Shown: positions 1 through 8,364, counted from the first letter of the stretch. The stretch is 26,812 bases of DNA from CAG-1031 sp964391735 (GCA_964391735.1 CAYMNF010000025.1:1-26812), one strand, 5' to 3'. Numbers and translations are program-made. The notes: generated from the sequence alone by a model not told the origin.

Positions 1-664
1 TTTCAGCAAGCATGCTCTGCACAAAGTAGAGAGCGCCGAAACCGGTAGCCTCGGGGCGAATACGTGAGCCACCAAAGCTCATGCCCTTACCGGTAAAGGT
101 ACCGGTGCACTGGTTGGTGAGCTTTTTGTACATACCGTACATGTAGCCAACCTCACGACCGCCAACGCCGATATCACCGGCGGGTACGTCGGTATCCGGG
201 CCAAGGTTTTTCCACAAGCAGAGGATAAATGCCTGGCAGAAACGCATAATCTCAGCGTCGCTCTTACCGCGGGGTGAGAAGTCGCTACCACCTTTAGCAC
301 CACCCATAGGAAGTGTGGTGAGGGCGTTTTTAAAGGTCTGCTCAAAGCCCAGGAACTTAAGGATTGACAGGTTTACAGATGCGTGGAAACGGATACCGCC
401 TTTGTACGGGCCGATAGCGTTGTTGAATTGCACGCGATAACCAAGGTTGTTTTGGATCTCGCCCTTGTCGTCTACCCAAGTTACACGGAAAGTGAGGATG
501 CGATCCGGCTCAACAAGGCGCTCCATGATTTTAGCCTTTTCAAACTCAGGGTGCTGGTTGTAAACCTCCTCTACTGACATCAGGACCTCTTTGACGGCCT
601 GCAGATACTCTTTTTCGCCCGGGTGTTTGGCCTCGAGCTCAGCAATAATTTTATTGATTTCCAT
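1..664 (-). CDS. gdhA: NADP-type glutamate dehydrogenase, N-terminal part (runs off the window)
   Basis: Reading the minus strand from the ATG at 664 gives an open frame of 221 codons to the window edge, beginning MEINKIIAELEAKHPGEK. It contains the hallmark blocks of hexameric glutamate dehydrogenase: GPYKGGIRFH (substrate-binding region), LPMGGAKGGSDF with the lysine that contacts 2-oxoglutarate, and DVPAGDIGVGGREVGYMYG with the catalytic aspartate region. The family enzyme makes glutamate from 2-oxoglutarate and ammonia (or the reverse) in the cytoplasm and is the main ammonia-assimilation route in many Bacteroidales. The family is about 445 residues long, so roughly half the protein lies outside the window. 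A strong Bacteroidetes promoter lies 40-71 nt upstream of the start. NADP rather than NAD preference is inferred from the family, because the cofactor domain is not in view. Confidence 0.95.
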   Translation of the reverse strand, partial: MEINKIIAELEAKHPGEKEYLQAVKEVLMSVEEVYNQHPEFEKAKIMERLVEPDRILTFRVTWVDDKGEIQNNLGYRVQFNNAIGPYKGGIRFHASVNLSILKFLGFEQTFKNALTTLPMGGAKGGSDFSPRGKSDAEIMRFCQAFILCLWKNLGPDTDVPAGDIGVGGREVGYMYGMYKKLTNQCTGTFTGKGMSFGGSRIRPEATGFGALYFVQSMLAE

Positions 665-703
665 GCCTAAATTTAAGGAATAAATTGATAGGTTAAGTCG
701 CCG

Positions 704-735
704 CAAATATAAACTGTTTTTTGACCTTCCCAAAA
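704..735 (-). promoter_or_regulatory. Promoter of gdhA
   Basis: On the minus strand the sequence reads TTTTG (735-731), 19 nt, then TATATTTG (711-704). This is an essentially perfect match to the Bacteroidetes housekeeping promoter (TTTG, ~19-20 nt, TAnnTTTG). Transcription would start near 697, giving a leader of about 33 nt before the ATG at 664. Confidence 0.8.
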
Positions 736-891
736 CTTTTCAAAGACTTTTTTCATAAAAATTTTAACAGATTTTTCTCTACCGGATATTTTGACGGGAT
801 TTGGGTTTACCCGTCATGGAAAATGCGAAATAATCATTTTGTCGTTTTCTATTAAAAATATTTAAAATTTTCTTAAATACTTGCCTTGTTG

Positions 892-923
892 TTTGTAATA
901 TTGAAATATTTTATCCAATTTTG
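892..923 (+). promoter_or_regulatory. Possible promoter of a short leader transcript
   Basis: TTTG at 892-895, a 20-nt spacer, then CAATTTTG at 916-923. This differs from TAnnTTTG only in the first base. A start near 930 would give a transcript of about 90 nt ending at the hairpin at 983-1022. The match is good but the surrounding DNA is AT-rich, so chance is possible. The rest of the 410-nt gap (665-1074) holds only the gdhA promoter, the leader elements listed here and AT-rich DNA. Confidence 0.4.
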
Positions 924-970
924 CATCGTATTCTTTAATAACGGATAATTTCTTGGATAAAGGAGATTGA

Positions 971-1009
971 ATGATTATGGATAAAAGCCTTGACGGAGGA
1001 TGCCCTTAG
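971..1009 (+). CDS. Possible 12-residue leader peptide
   Basis: A short frame, MIMDKSLDGGCP, begins at 971 and is preceded by AAAGGAG (959-965) with 5-nt spacing. Such a canonical Shine-Dalgarno site is unusual in this window, where start codons usually lack one. The frame runs across the first arm of the hairpin and its stop codon reaches the second arm, so a translating ribosome would prevent the hairpin from forming. It lacks Phe, Tyr and Trp codons, so it is not an obvious aromatic attenuator for the DAHP synthase gene downstream. No homology is known to me. It may be fortuitous. Confidence 0.25.
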   Translation: MIMDKSLDGGCP

Positions 1010-1022
1010 TCAAGGCTTTTTC
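983..1022 (+). terminator. Rho-independent terminator or attenuator hairpin
   Basis: AAAAGCCTTGAC (983-994) pairs perfectly over 12 bp with GTCAAGGCTTTT (1009-1020), with a 14-nt loop and T-rich sequence at and after the end of the stem. It points towards the DAHP synthase gene but lies upstream of that gene's likely own promoter. It could therefore end an independent small transcript or act as an attenuator. gdhA is divergent, so this is not its terminator. Confidence 0.75.
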
Positions 1023-1041
1023 TTGGTGTTGTTCTTTTTGT

Positions 1042-1049
1042 TATTTTTG
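1042..1049 (+). promoter_or_regulatory. Likely -7 box for the DAHP synthase gene
   Basis: TATTTTTG at 1042-1049 matches TAnnTTTG exactly. The nearest upstream TTG (1023-1025) is only 16 nt away, shorter than the usual 19-20, so the -33 element is weak. A start near 1056 leaves a leader of about 19 nt. Confidence 0.45.
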
Positions 1050-1074
1050 CATTAGATAATTCAGGAAAATAAAA

Positions 1075-2160
1075 ATGCTAATAACGGAGTCGGTACACCC
1101 TCTTATCCTCCCTACATATAAAGATACCGGTAAAATCATTATTGCAGGGCCTTGTTCAGCCGAGACCCCTGAGCAGGTTGCGGCCACGGCTGAAGGCCTG
1201 GCAAAAGCCGGTGTGGACATCTACAGGGCAGGCGTGTGGAAGCCCCGTACGCGCCCCGGTTGCTTTGAGGGGGTCGGGGAGAAGGCCCTGCCATGGATAA
1301 AGCGTGCCGCCGAAGAGCACGGGATGCTTTCGGCTGTTGAAGTGGCTACCCCTGACCATGTCCAATTGGCTCTGGATGCCGGGATAGACATCTTGTGGAT
1401 TGGCGCAAGAACCTCAACGGGGCCTTTTGCCGTGCAGGATATAGCCGAAAAGATTGCCGAAATAAATCCTGAAACAGTAGTATTTGTAAAAAATCCTGTC
1501 AATCCCGACATTGAGCTGTGGATTGGGGCTATTCAACGGTTGTTATCAGCCGGGATAAAAAGGGTGGGAGCTATTCATCGCGGATTCTCGGTTTACGGAC
1601 CGTCCCCCTACCGCAACAAGCCGATATGGAACCTGCCACTGCAGCTGGCAGTGAGAATGCCCGGGATTACCATTATTACCGACCCCTCGCACATGGGTGG
1701 AAGCCGCGCACTTGTCGCACCATTGGCTCAGGAGGCTATGGACATGGGGTTTGCCGGGTTGATGATAGAGAGCCACTGTAACCCGGACAAGGCTTTGTCT
1801 GACAGTTCACAACAGGTTACCCCGCAAGCGTTAAAAAGAATACTTGGTGATATAGCCTTTGGGAAGCGAGGCAATGAAATGCCTCAGCTGCAAGTATTGC
1901 GTGAGCAGATTGACAGCCTGGATGCAGAACTTCTGCAGATACTTGCCAAGCGTATGGAGACGGCCAGATTGATCGGTGAACAGAAGAAGGAGGCCGGGAT
2001 GTCGGTATTGCAGTTCTCGCGCTTTCGTGAGGTAATTCGCAACGGGATAGCTGCAGGGAAGTCATTGGGGCTTGACCCCAAATTTGTCCATGACCTGCTG
2101 ATGGCTATACATGAGGAGTCGGTGCGCCAACAGGTTGAAATGCTTAAAAAGGAGCGCTAA
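1075..2160 (+). CDS. Bifunctional DAHP synthase / chorismate mutase
   Basis: This 361-residue cytoplasmic enzyme would catalyse the first step of the shikimate pathway (phosphoenolpyruvate plus erythrose 4-phosphate to DAHP) and the conversion of chorismate to prephenate. Residues 1-260 form the DAHP/KDO8P-synthase barrel: GPCSAET with metal-ligand Cys27, GVWKPRTRPG at 54-62, ARTSTGPFAVQD at 111-122, FVKNPVNPD at 137-145, IHRGF with His168, TDPSHMGGSR at 202-211, and MIESH with Glu232 followed by Asp243. Residues 272-361 are a type II chorismate mutase, starting LREQIDSLDAELL with the conserved arginines at 276 and 293. DAHP/mutase fusions of this kind are common in Bacteroidetes. In several relatives the gene sits with pheA, an aminotransferase and tyrA. 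Here it stands alone. The mutase domain probably also mediates feedback control, as in other fusions. Confidence 0.93.
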   Translation: MLITESVHPLILPTYKDTGKIIIAGPCSAETPEQVAATAEGLAKAGVDIYRAGVWKPRTRPGCFEGVGEKALPWIKRAAEEHGMLSAVEVATPDHVQLALDAGIDILWIGARTSTGPFAVQDIAEKIAEINPETVVFVKNPVNPDIELWIGAIQRLLSAGIKRVGAIHRGFSVYGPSPYRNKPIWNLPLQLAVRMPGITIITDPSHMGGSRALVAPLAQEAMDMGFAGLMIESHCNPDKALSDSSQQVTPQALKRILGDIAFGKRGNEMPQLQVLREQIDSLDAELLQILAKRMETARLIGEQKKEAGMSVLQFSRFREVIRNGIAAGKSLGLDPKFVHDLLMAIHEESVRQQVEMLKKER

Positions 2161-2244
2161 CAGTAAGGGACTCCCGTTTGTTGGCACGCTTTTTGATTGT
2201 AAGGATGTTTAAAACCATCTTTTCAAACAAAGATTTTTGATTTT

Positions 2245-2276
2245 TTTGCGCATTAGAAAAAAATCCTATAACTTTG
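2245..2276 (+). promoter_or_regulatory. Promoter of clpP-clpX
   Basis: TTTG (2245-2248), a 20-nt spacer and TAACTTTG (2269-2276) match the Bacteroidetes promoter fully. Transcription would begin near 2283, about 10 nt before the clpP ATG, so the leader is very short. Confidence 0.8.
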
Positions 2277-2292
2277 ACTTAAAATAACGGAT

Positions 2293-2979
2293 ATGAAGAA
2301 TTCTGATTTTCGCGATTACGCAGTTAAACATCTTGGCATGAACGGTCTTGCCCTTGACCAATATGCCTCTACAATATCATCAAGCTATATTTCCCCCACC
2401 ATTATTGAGGAACGTCAACTCAACGTTGCCCAAATGGATGTGTTCTCACGCCTGATGATGGATCGCATTATTTTCCTTGCAACAGATGTCAACGACTATA
2501 CCGCAACGGTAGTACAGGGTCAGTTGCTGTATCTTGACTCGGTTGACCCCGGCAAGGATATTTCTATCTATCTGAACTCACCCGGCGGGTCGGTGTCTGC
2601 CGGCCTTGGTTTGTATGACACCATGCAGTTTATCAAGAGTGATGTCTCAACTATATGTATAGGTATGGCTGCCTCAATGGCCGCTGTGCTCCTTGTTGCC
2701 GGTCAAAAGGGTAAGCGCTTTGCATTGCCCCACAGCCGTGTCATGATACATCAACCGTTAGGCGGCGTGCAGGGCCAGGCAAGTGACATTGAAATCACAG
2801 CGCGTGAAATCCTGAAGTATAAACGCGAACTCTACGGCATCATCTCTGAACACTCAGGACAGCCGTTCGAGAAAGTTGAGCGTGACGGTGACCGTGATTT
2901 CTGGATGACCGCACCCGAGGCCGAGGCATACGGCATGATTGATAAAGTGCTTGTTCCCCAGCAGAATAAAGAGGGATAA
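2293..2979 (+). CDS. clpP: ATP-dependent Clp protease proteolytic subunit
   Basis: ClpP is the tetradecameric serine peptidase that degrades substrates unfolded by ClpX. The 228-residue product contains the family blocks YLNSPGGSVSAGLGLYDTMQ (oxyanion region, 93-112), GMAASMAAVLL with nucleophile Ser128, and HSRVMIHQPLGG with His153. Asp202 in DRDFWMTAPEA aligns with the third member of the triad, since the Ser-His and His-Asp spacings of 25 and 49 match E. coli ClpP. The N-terminal ~30 residues are longer than mature ClpP and may be a processed propeptide. clpX begins 15 nt after the stop, so the two are almost certainly cotranscribed. In many Bacteroidetes trigger factor (tig) precedes clpP; here the preceding gene is DAHP synthase. 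Confidence 0.97.
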   Translation: MKNSDFRDYAVKHLGMNGLALDQYASTISSSYISPTIIEERQLNVAQMDVFSRLMMDRIIFLATDVNDYTATVVQGQLLYLDSVDPGKDISIYLNSPGGSVSAGLGLYDTMQFIKSDVSTICIGMAASMAAVLLVAGQKGKRFALPHSRVMIHQPLGGVQGQASDIEITAREILKYKRELYGIISEHSGQPFEKVERDGDRDFWMTAPEAEAYGMIDKVLVPQQNKEG

Positions 2980-2994
2980 CGACACGGAAACAAG

Positions 2995-4242
2995 ATGGCA
3001 AAAAAGACTGAAAATAGAGTAAATTGCTGTTCCTTTTGCGGCCGCCCGGCTATCCATAGCCGGGGGCTACTTCCGAGTCCTATTAGCGATGCAATGATAT
3101 GCCTGGAGTGCATTGACAATGTGCATGAGTCTATGCAGGATGCCGGCCAAAAGAAATCAGGGAAGTCAGCTGATTTAGCGGCTCCTGACCTTAAGGCAAT
3201 ACCCAAACCCAGGGAAATCTTTGACTTCCTGAATGAATATGTTATAGGCCAGGAGGATGCCAAAAAGTATCTCTCTGTCGCGGTCTATAATCATTATAAG
3301 CGTCTTGCCCAGAAAAAGGATGATGTTGACATCGAGAAGAGCAATATTATAATGGTGGGCCCCACCGGTACCGGGAAAACTCTTTTGGCAAAGACCATAG
3401 CCCGGATGCTTGATGTGCCTTTCACTATTGTTGATGCAACAGTGTTGACCGAGGCCGGTTATGTCGGTGAGGATATTGAGTCACTGCTGACAAGGCTGTT
3501 GCAGGTGGCTGACTATGATGTCAAGAAGGCTGAGCGTGGTATCGTCTTTATAGACGAGATTGACAAGATTGCTCGCAAAGGGGATAACCCCTCCATTACC
3601 CGTGATGTCTCGGGCGAGGGTGTACAACAAGGCCTCCTCAAGCTTTTAGAGGGCTCGGTTGTGAATGTTCCCCCGCAGGGTGGCAGAAAGCATCCTGAAC
3701 AGAAGATGATTGCCGTTGACACCAAAAACATCCTGTTTATTTGTGGCGGCGCATTTGACGGTATTGAACGCAAAATTGCTAACCGCCTCAATGCCCACAC
3801 TGTAGGATACACCGGCAATAAGATTCGCCACAAAGTGGATCGCAACTATCTGCAATATGTTGCCCCCCAGGACCTCAAATCATTCGGTCTGATCCCCGAA
3901 ATCATCGGTCGTCTGCCGCTGTTGGTACATCTTGACCCGCTTGACCGTGAAGCCCTGAGGCGTGTTCTTACCGAGCCCAAAAACTCTATAATACGCCAAT
4001 ATGAGAAAATCTTTGAGATGGATGGTGTTAAACTCAGTTTTGAGCCTGCAACGCTTGACTTGATCGTCGACAAGGCCATTGAGTATAGACTCGGTGCCCG
4101 CGGCTTACGCTCGATTGTTGAGGCCATTATGATTGACGCCATGTTTGATACCCCCTCTACAGACCTCAAAGAATTGGTCATAACACCCGAATATGCGCTT
4201 GAGAAGTTGCGCAATGCGAACTTTGAAAGCCAAAACCTGTAA
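2995..4242 (+). CDS. clpX: ATP-dependent Clp protease ATP-binding subunit ClpX
   Basis: ClpX is the hexameric AAA+ unfoldase that recognises tagged proteins and threads them into ClpP. The 415-residue protein starts with the C4 zinc-binding domain (Cys12, Cys15, Cys36, Cys39). Walker A is GPTGTGKT at 122-129, the pore-1 loop GYVGED at 155-160, and Walker B VFIDEIDK at 184-191. The sensor region GLIPEIIGRLP and the C-terminal GARGLRSIVEAIM follow. The ClpP-docking loop, IGF in E. coli, reads VGY at 270-272; as far as I recall this is a lineage-typical variant, and the adjacent clpP is its obvious partner. The gene is 15 nt downstream of clpP and shares its promoter. Confidence 0.97.
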   Translation: MAKKTENRVNCCSFCGRPAIHSRGLLPSPISDAMICLECIDNVHESMQDAGQKKSGKSADLAAPDLKAIPKPREIFDFLNEYVIGQEDAKKYLSVAVYNHYKRLAQKKDDVDIEKSNIIMVGPTGTGKTLLAKTIARMLDVPFTIVDATVLTEAGYVGEDIESLLTRLLQVADYDVKKAERGIVFIDEIDKIARKGDNPSITRDVSGEGVQQGLLKLLEGSVVNVPPQGGRKHPEQKMIAVDTKNILFICGGAFDGIERKIANRLNAHTVGYTGNKIRHKVDRNYLQYVAPQDLKSFGLIPEIIGRLPLLVHLDPLDREALRRVLTEPKNSIIRQYEKIFEMDGVKLSFEPATLDLIVDKAIEYRLGARGLRSIVEAIMIDAMFDTPSTDLKELVITPEYALEKLRNANFESQNL

Positions 4243-4311
4243 AGTACTTACTTCCCCCTCATAATTCTTAAACCTTATCTTTACCAAAGCTTAATCCCCC
4301 CTCTCCTTTAC

Positions 4312-6492
4312 ATGGAAATCACATCAGAAACCCTATACAAAGCGCTGAAGTTTCACTTTGGCTTTGATACCTTTAAAGGTAACCAGGAGGCAATCATTAC
4401 CTCGTTGATTCAGGGTAACGATGTCTTTGTGTTGATGCCCACGGGTGGTGGCAAGTCACTGTGCTATCAGCTGTCGGCATTGCTCATGGACGGTATCTCG
4501 ATTGTGATTTCCCCGCTGATAGCTTTGATGAAGAATCAGGTGGATGCTATACGCAACATCAGTGAGACCGACCACCTGGCTCACTTCCTGAACTCATCAT
4601 TGTCAAAATCAGCCATCGACCAGGTGAAGAGCGACATTATGGCGGGAAAGACCAAGTTGTTGTATGTTGCGCCCGAGTCCCTTACCAAGGAGGACAATAT
4701 TGAGTTCCTGAAGACTGTGCCCATCTCGTTCTACGCTGTTGATGAGGCGCATTGCATTTCGGAGTGGGGTCATGACTTCCGCCCGGAGTATCGGCGTATC
4801 CGCCCGATTATCAACGAGATAGGCACACGTCCGGTCATCGCATTGACCGCTACGGCCACTCCTAAGGTTCAGCATGATATCCAAAAGAACCTCGGGATGC
4901 CTGATGCCGTGGTGTTCAAGTCATCCTTCAACCGACCCAACCTGTATTATGAGGTAAGGCCCAAGACCAACAACATTGACAAAGAAATAATCAAATTCAT
5001 TAAAGATAACCCCGGTAAGAGCGGAATCATATATTGTCTTAGCCGTAAAAAAGTTGAGGAATTGGCAGAGATGCTGCGTCTCAACGACATAAATGCGCTA
5101 CCGTACCATGCGGGCATGGAAAGCTCAGTTCGTTCGGCCAATCAGGATGCTTTTCTTCTAGAAAAGGCTGACATCATTGTGGCAACCGTGGCCTTTGGTA
5201 TGGGGATTGACAAACCTGATGTAAGGTTTGTGATACATTATGATATTCCAAAAAGCCTTGAGGGGTATTATCAGGAGACAGGACGCGCCGGTCGTGATGG
5301 CGGTGAGGGTAGATGCATAACATTCTACTCAGCCAACGACCTGCGTAAGATGGAAAAGTTTATGCAAGGCAAGCCGATTAGCGAACAAGAAATCGGTCGG
5401 CAGCTTTTGCAGGACACAGCCGCGTATGCCGAGTCAAGCCTGTGCCGCCGTACACTTTTGTTGCATTACTTCGGCGAACAGTTTGACAACGACCATTGCG
5501 ATAACTGTGACAATTGTATTAATCCTAAAAAGAAAGTGGAAGCAAAAGAGGATCTTTGTTCTGCAATTGAAACCATTTTGGCGCTCAAAGAAAAGTTTAA
5601 GGCTGAGCATGTCAGAGACGTTATGTTGGGGCGCCGCACCGGTGAGATTAAAAGTTATAACCATGACGAGCTGGAGGTCTTCGGCTGTGAAAAACATGCT
5701 GATGACAAGTTCCTGAACGCCGTTATCAAGCAAGCTGTCATCGCCGGGTATATTGATCGGGATATTGAAAATTACGGAATCTTGAAGGTGACCCCTAAGG
5801 GAAAGAAGTTTTTATCAAGTCCCACCTCCTTCAAAATCGTTGAGGACACCGAGTTCAGCGATGAAGAGCTCGAGGTTGTTACCTCAGGCGCATCATGTGC
5901 TGCCGACCCTGAACTGTATGTGATATTGAAGGAGTTGCGCAAGAATATTGCCAAGAAGCTTGAGCTGCCACCCTACGTAATATTCCAGGATGCCTCCCTT
6001 GAGGCCATGGCCACCACATACCCCATATCAATTGACGAGCTTACCAAAATCCCCGGCGTGGGCATCGGCAAAGCCAAACGCTATGGTCAGGAGTTTGTGG
6101 ACATCATCAAACGGCATGTTGAAGAAAATGAGATTCAGCGTCCTGAAGATTTGGTTGTGCGCTCCATCCCCAAAAAGAGCAATAAGAAACTGGAAATCAT
6201 CAAGGCGATTGACCGCAAGATACCTTTGGACGACCTTGCCTCATCGCTCGTGATGGAGTTCAGCGAGCTTCTTGACGAGATGGAGTCAATCGTCTTCAGC
6301 GGGACAAAAATCGACATCTCATACTTCATCTCGGCGATAATCGATGAGGACACTGAGGATGACATCTTCAGCTACTTTAAAGAGAGCGAGAGTGATAACC
6401 TGCAGGAGGCGATCAAGGAGTTGGGTGAGGATTATGACGAGGAGGAGATTAGGCTTGTACGCATCAAGTTCCTCTCAGAAATGGGCAATTAA
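4312..6492 (+). CDS. recQ: ATP-dependent DNA helicase RecQ
   Basis: RecQ is a 3'-5' DNA helicase acting in recombinational repair and at stalled forks. The 726-residue product shows the Q motif region (FGFDTFKGNQ), Walker A PTGGGKSL at 43-50, DEAH at 144-147, SFNRPNLYYEV, the VATVAFGMGIDKPDVRFVIH block, and QETGRAGRDG. The RQC zinc site is Cys378, Cys396, Cys399 and Cys402. A winged helix follows, then an HRDC domain at about 533-603 containing IPGVGIGKAKRYG. A further ~115-residue acidic tail ends the protein, making it longer than the E. coli enzyme (~610 residues). Bacteroidetes RecQ proteins of this size are common, and clpP-clpX-recQ is a recurring order in Bacteroides as I recall. A 69-nt gap separates it from clpX, with a weak box TATCTTTA at 4276-4283 as the only promoter-like element. 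Confidence 0.95.
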   Translation: MEITSETLYKALKFHFGFDTFKGNQEAIITSLIQGNDVFVLMPTGGGKSLCYQLSALLMDGISIVISPLIALMKNQVDAIRNISETDHLAHFLNSSLSKSAIDQVKSDIMAGKTKLLYVAPESLTKEDNIEFLKTVPISFYAVDEAHCISEWGHDFRPEYRRIRPIINEIGTRPVIALTATATPKVQHDIQKNLGMPDAVVFKSSFNRPNLYYEVRPKTNNIDKEIIKFIKDNPGKSGIIYCLSRKKVEELAEMLRLNDINALPYHAGMESSVRSANQDAFLLEKADIIVATVAFGMGIDKPDVRFVIHYDIPKSLEGYYQETGRAGRDGGEGRCITFYSANDLRKMEKFMQGKPISEQEIGRQLLQDTAAYAESSLCRRTLLLHYFGEQFDNDHCDNCDNCINPKKKVEAKEDLCSAIETILALKEKFKAEHVRDVMLGRRTGEIKSYNHDELEVFGCEKHADDKFLNAVIKQAVIAGYIDRDIENYGILKVTPKGKKFLSSPTSFKIVEDTEFSDEELEVVTSGASCAADPELYVILKELRKNIAKKLELPPYVIFQDASLEAMATTYPISIDELTKIPGVGIGKAKRYGQEFVDIIKRHVEENEIQRPEDLVVRSIPKKSNKKLEIIKAIDRKIPLDDLASSLVMEFSELLDEMESIVFSGTKIDISYFISAIIDEDTEDDIFSYFKESESDNLQEAIKELGEDYDEEEIRLVRIKFLSEMGN

Positions 6493-6524
6493 TTTCCCCC
6501 TGATGCCCTGAACATAGAAAAGCC

Positions 6525-7196
6525 ATGGAGCCTATTATCAGATACAAAAAGGTGCAAGTGTTGCGGCGCGAACTTGTTGTGCTCCGCGATGTTGACCTGG
6601 AAGTGATGCCCGGCGAGATGGTTTATCTGATGGGTAGGGTTGGCTGTGGTAAATCGTCCTTGTTGCGCACCATATATGCCGATGTCCCTATTGAGCATGC
6701 CTGTGAGGCCCGTGTCTTTGACTACGACTTGTTGTCGATACGCCGGCGTGATATCCCTTGGCTACGACGTAACATTGGCATAGTTTTTCAGGATTTCCAA
6801 TTGTTGCAGGACCGCAACGTTCACGAAAACCTCAGATTTGTTCTGAGGGCTACCGGCTGGAAAGACTCAAACGAAATAGAGCAGCGTATCGAAAAGGTGC
6901 TGAACACGGTGGGAATGCTCAACAAGAGTTACAAGATGCCGGTGAGCCTGTCAGGCGGCGAGCAACAGCGCGTGGCGATTGCTCGAGCCATCCTCAACGA
7001 GCCGGCTATTATATTGGCTGATGAGCCTACCGGTAATCTTGACCCGGAAACCGGCGAACTGATTGCCAGGATTTTGAATCGTATGGCTGCCGAGGGTACA
7101 ACAGTTATTATGGCAACTCATAATCCTCGCATTGTTGAGGATTACCCGGCAAGGGTCCTCGTGTGCCGCAACAAGCGGTTGTGTGAGGGTGAATAA
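6525..7196 (+). CDS. ftsE: FtsE-like ABC transporter ATP-binding protein
   Basis: This 223-residue ATPase has Walker A GRVGCGKSS at 37-45, the Q loop VFQDFQLL, the ABC signature LSGGEQQR, Walker B IILADEPTG and the H loop ATHN. Length and sequence fit the FtsE/LolD/MacB-type group. The short protein with QDRNVHENLRF resembles Bacteroidetes FtsE, which with FtsX regulates peptidoglycan hydrolases at the division septum from the cytoplasmic face of the membrane. No ftsX lies next to it, so the assignment relies on sequence only and a LolD-like role is the main alternative. It starts 32 nt after recQ and ends 23 nt before the acyltransferase gene, so cotranscription is likely. Confidence 0.8.
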   Translation: MEPIIRYKKVQVLRRELVVLRDVDLEVMPGEMVYLMGRVGCGKSSLLRTIYADVPIEHACEARVFDYDLLSIRRRDIPWLRRNIGIVFQDFQLLQDRNVHENLRFVLRATGWKDSNEIEQRIEKVLNTVGMLNKSYKMPVSLSGGEQQRVAIARAILNEPAIILADEPTGNLDPETGELIARILNRMAAEGTTVIMATHNPRIVEDYPARVLVCRNKRLCEGE

Positions 7197-7219
7197 CACG
7201 CCGCGCAAATTTCTTCTAC

Positions 7220-8266
7220 ATGAAACCTAAAGAGATTCTCAAATACCGGCCCACGGTTGAACGCACCGATGATGGCCGAGTGATATTTGTGGATGTGGCC
7301 AAGGCATTAACTATTTTTATTGTTGTGCTGTATCACCTCAACCACTGTAACTCGATATTTGCCAATGCGTTCTTCATGCCGCTGTTTTTCTTTCTTTCAG
7401 GTATCTTCTTTAATCCCTTTATAACAGCTAAGAAATTCCTGATACGTGAATGTAGGGGGAGTATCCTCCCGGTGGTTGTTGGTACCTTGGCCGGCTTGCT
7501 CGTAGAGGTTCTTTTCTACCATTTTCAGGACAAATCATTCCTTGGAGGTCTCAAACTTCCCTATTTCACATTCTTCCGTGTCGGGAATGTCCCGCTGTGG
7601 TTCCTGATTGCCCTTTTCTTTATGCAGTTTATTGTTTTTGCTGTTGAAAACCTTTGGAAGCGCGTCTCTGTGAAGTTGAGCGCTTACTTGTTATTTGCTG
7701 CTTTTGGATATATTTGTTCCATTTTCAATTTCCGCAACACAGGCTTTTTTGGCAATGCATGTCTGGGCTTACCCTTCTTTGTATTAGGATATTACGGTAA
7801 AGATTTTTGGCTGAGCGGTAGGTGGTTTTCCCCCTTGGCCTTGGTGCTTGCTGTTGTGGCTATGATAGCTGTTGTGCCGCTGAATGTGCGCAACAATTTC
7901 CATCACTCCATCATTTCGCCGTACTATTTTCCTACTATATTTTTTGGGCTTGCCGGTATATACATGATTTTGGGCTTCTCTATATTGTTGGCAAACAGAT
8001 TCAAGTGTAAATGGCTGATGTGGATAGGGGAGTCAACCCTTTTTGTCCTCATCCTTCATTATCTTTTTGTGCCTCAGATACGTGACGTCCTTTTGCCGAT
8101 GATTCCTCGTGAGTGGCACATGACCACGGTAATCTCAGTTTTCGTCTCTATCCTGTTAGCCGCATTGACAGTCTTCATTGGGAAGGGTATCCGCCGCGTG
8201 CTCCCGTTTATGTTCCCGGTCGTCCGCCGCCGCTCGAAGTCGATAGCTCCTCCCGCCCAAAAGTAA
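7220..8266 (+). CDS. Membrane acyltransferase, family 3
   Basis: The 348-residue protein is very hydrophobic, with about ten membrane segments and a basic C-terminus. Near the N-terminus it has VDVAKALTIFIVVLYHLNH (Asp25, His39), the family-3 acyltransferase signature in which the histidine is thought to be catalytic. This is followed by FFMPLFFFLSGIFF, also typical. Members transfer acetyl or other short acyl groups to sugars of exopolysaccharide, O-antigen or peptidoglycan at the inner membrane. The acceptor cannot be read from the sequence. It follows the ftsE-like gene by 23 nt and is the last gene of the plus-strand run, which suggests an envelope role without proving it. Confidence 0.85.
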   Translation: MKPKEILKYRPTVERTDDGRVIFVDVAKALTIFIVVLYHLNHCNSIFANAFFMPLFFFLSGIFFNPFITAKKFLIRECRGSILPVVVGTLAGLLVEVLFYHFQDKSFLGGLKLPYFTFFRVGNVPLWFLIALFFMQFIVFAVENLWKRVSVKLSAYLLFAAFGYICSIFNFRNTGFFGNACLGLPFFVLGYYGKDFWLSGRWFSPLALVLAVVAMIAVVPLNVRNNFHHSIISPYYFPTIFFGLAGIYMILGFSILLANRFKCKWLMWIGESTLFVLILHYLFVPQIRDVLLPMIPREWHMTTVISVFVSILLAALTVFIGKGIRRVLPFMFPVVRRRSKSIAPPAQK

Positions 8267-8313
8267 AATGATTTTAATACTCTATTTTTCTATCTATTCC
8301 CGGTTATATTTGA

Positions 8314-8324
8314 ACTTTTCACCT
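8314..8324 (+). repeat. Left copy of an 11-bp inverted repeat
   Basis: ACTTTTCACCT at 8314-8324 is the exact reverse complement of AGGTGAAAAGT at 9248-9258. The pair brackets the candidate RNA and the DUF3800 gene. It immediately follows TATATTTG (8305-8312), a possible promoter box. Overlapping it, ACCTC (8321-8325) and GAGGT (8331-8335) form a weak hairpin followed by TTGAGATTTTA, which could end the acyltransferase transcript. An 11-bp match between two AT-rich intergenic regions could be chance. Confidence 0.35.
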
Positions 8325-8364
8325 CAGTACGAGGTTGAGATTTTATAGTTAGCAAAAATATTAT

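Noticed and set aside
1000..1059. 19-codon frame rich in Phe, Trp, Tyr and Cys upstream of DAHP synthase, tempting as an aromatic leader peptide
   Set aside because: GGAGG abuts the ATG with no spacing and the frame runs through the terminator T-run and the -7 box, so T-rich composition explains the residues.
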